Part shown: in pieces, positions 63,368-64,000 of the stretch
Layout: each line of letters starts with the position of its first letter
How positions within the stretch are numbered: the stretch's first letter is position 1
Origin: Nitzschia sp. pyKryTriq1
Taxonomy: Eukaryota; Bacillariophyta; Bacillariophyceae; Bacillariales; Bacillariaceae
DNA: 64,000 nt
Assembly: GCA_956465555.1 (NCBI GenBank)
Contig: OY101122.1
Coordinates: 507,001-571,000, forward strand
Reading direction: 5' to 3'
Translations under genes and position numbers: made by a program
Notes under the pieces: generated by a model
The model's database searches: none
The model's input: only the letters and a program-made list of their open reading frames with translations
Told to the model about the DNA's origin: nothing

Positions 63368-64000
63368 AGGTGAGAAACAGTCCTGGTGGGACTATTCGAC
63401 ATTTCTTTCCAAACTGGATTATATCACAACAACCTCATGAGTCCTCAAAATAAGGAATCCAAGCGTTTCATGCACTAGCGATTCTTTTGTATCGCAAATG
63501 ATGCATCGCCTATCCCAATTAGCAGCCAAACTGGACGACATAGTTTATTGAAGGCTCCCAATCAATATAATTATCCAAAACATAACGTAAAGAAACTTTC
63601 CAAAATTGGTAGGGATGTTAAATTTCAACCCATTCCATGCCTTTATCCAAAGCGATTTCGGTTTCACAATGGCGAAGAAACCACAAATACAAGACTAGAC
63701 CTGATATCGAAAACACAGAGATGAATTTTTCTCTATCCAAAGCAAGGTCGGTATTGAAGACAAAATTATTGAAGATCATCCAGCCGAAATAGGGAAAATA
63801 TTGTGGGAATCCCTGCTACAATAAACATGGATTAAACCAGCAAAGAGGAGCCGAAATATTCTTGCACCTCGAGTAGGGACGCTAAACTAGACTAGACCTC
63901 ATATTTTCAACATAAGCAAAGCAAGTATCTATAAAAATAAATTATGAAGCATAAAACCCACACGGGGAACATATTGAAGGAATCACTGCTCAAAGAACAT
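63368..64000. other. AT-rich end region
   Basis: No gene or clear repeat is seen. Short near-repeats of CCAAAGC(A/G)A lie around 63645 and 63738. The sequence is A-rich to the window edge. Confidence 0.4.

Overview
The window reads as nuclear DNA of a diatom, probably a pennate one. Several proteins carry an N-terminal signal peptide followed by an aromatic or hydrophobic residue at the cleavage motif (SAFVARQP, ASAYQQP, TSFALA, DGFVVNP), the usual bipartite address for a plastid with four membranes. Introns are short, about 47 to 180 bases and nearly all GT-AG. Genes are compact and lie on both strands. There are Copia and Gypsy fossils with diatom-like pol sequence. Spacers are filled with GTAC-centred palindromes such as GGTACCGGTACC. 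Layout by region: 1-2096 is an AGC-family protein kinase running off the left edge. 3082-5346 is a Ser-rich coiled-coil protein of unknown function. 7253-8178 is plastid riboflavin synthase, convergent with a membrane-anchored sulfotransferase (8252-9735). 10123-10984 is a Copia remnant. 11273-11944 is a small SAM methyltransferase. 12428-17093 is a four-exon membrane protein with a class III nucleotide-cyclase-like domain that appears to lack both metal-binding aspartates. 18688-20984 is an mTERF protein, 22364-23226 a plastid-targeted protein of unknown function, and 24982-26754 MGDG synthase. 27691-31622 is an ATAD5/Elg1-like clamp-unloader ATPase. 33512-35533 is ORC3 and 35705-37432 an ER-type DnaJ protein with a lectin-like region. 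38210-38577 is a small uncertain gene. 39312-40439 is a secreted protein with a duplicated Cys domain. 40691-41327 is signal peptidase complex subunit SPC3. 41818-42517 is a frameshifted gene. 42864-44663 is TFIIE beta, 44972-45043 tRNA-His(GTG), 45262-46863 serine palmitoyltransferase subunit LCB1, and 48352-49550 gamma-tocopherol methyltransferase. That last gene is convergent with UDP-glucose dehydrogenase (49674-51278). 52814-54469 is glutathione synthetase and 56699-61013 condensin SMC4. The right end (61475-64000) holds a LINE-like fragment, a 95-bp tandem duplication and a 170-bp tandem array. The genes do not form one pathway. Loose themes are plastid metabolism (riboflavin, galactolipid, tocopherol, plastid gene expression), chromosome maintenance (ORC3, ATAD5, SMC4) and the secretory pathway (SPC3, DnaJ, LCB1, sulfotransferase, UDP-glucuronate supply). 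The items most worth a second look are the cyclase-like protein with substituted metal ligands, a 156-bp inverted dispersed repeat whose copies lie 31 kb apart, the GTAC-palindrome spacers, the DnaJ-lectin fusion, the small plastid protein and the 170-bp array. I found no CRISPR array and no clearly new defence-like system. Splice sites and domain calls come from reading by eye; no search was run.
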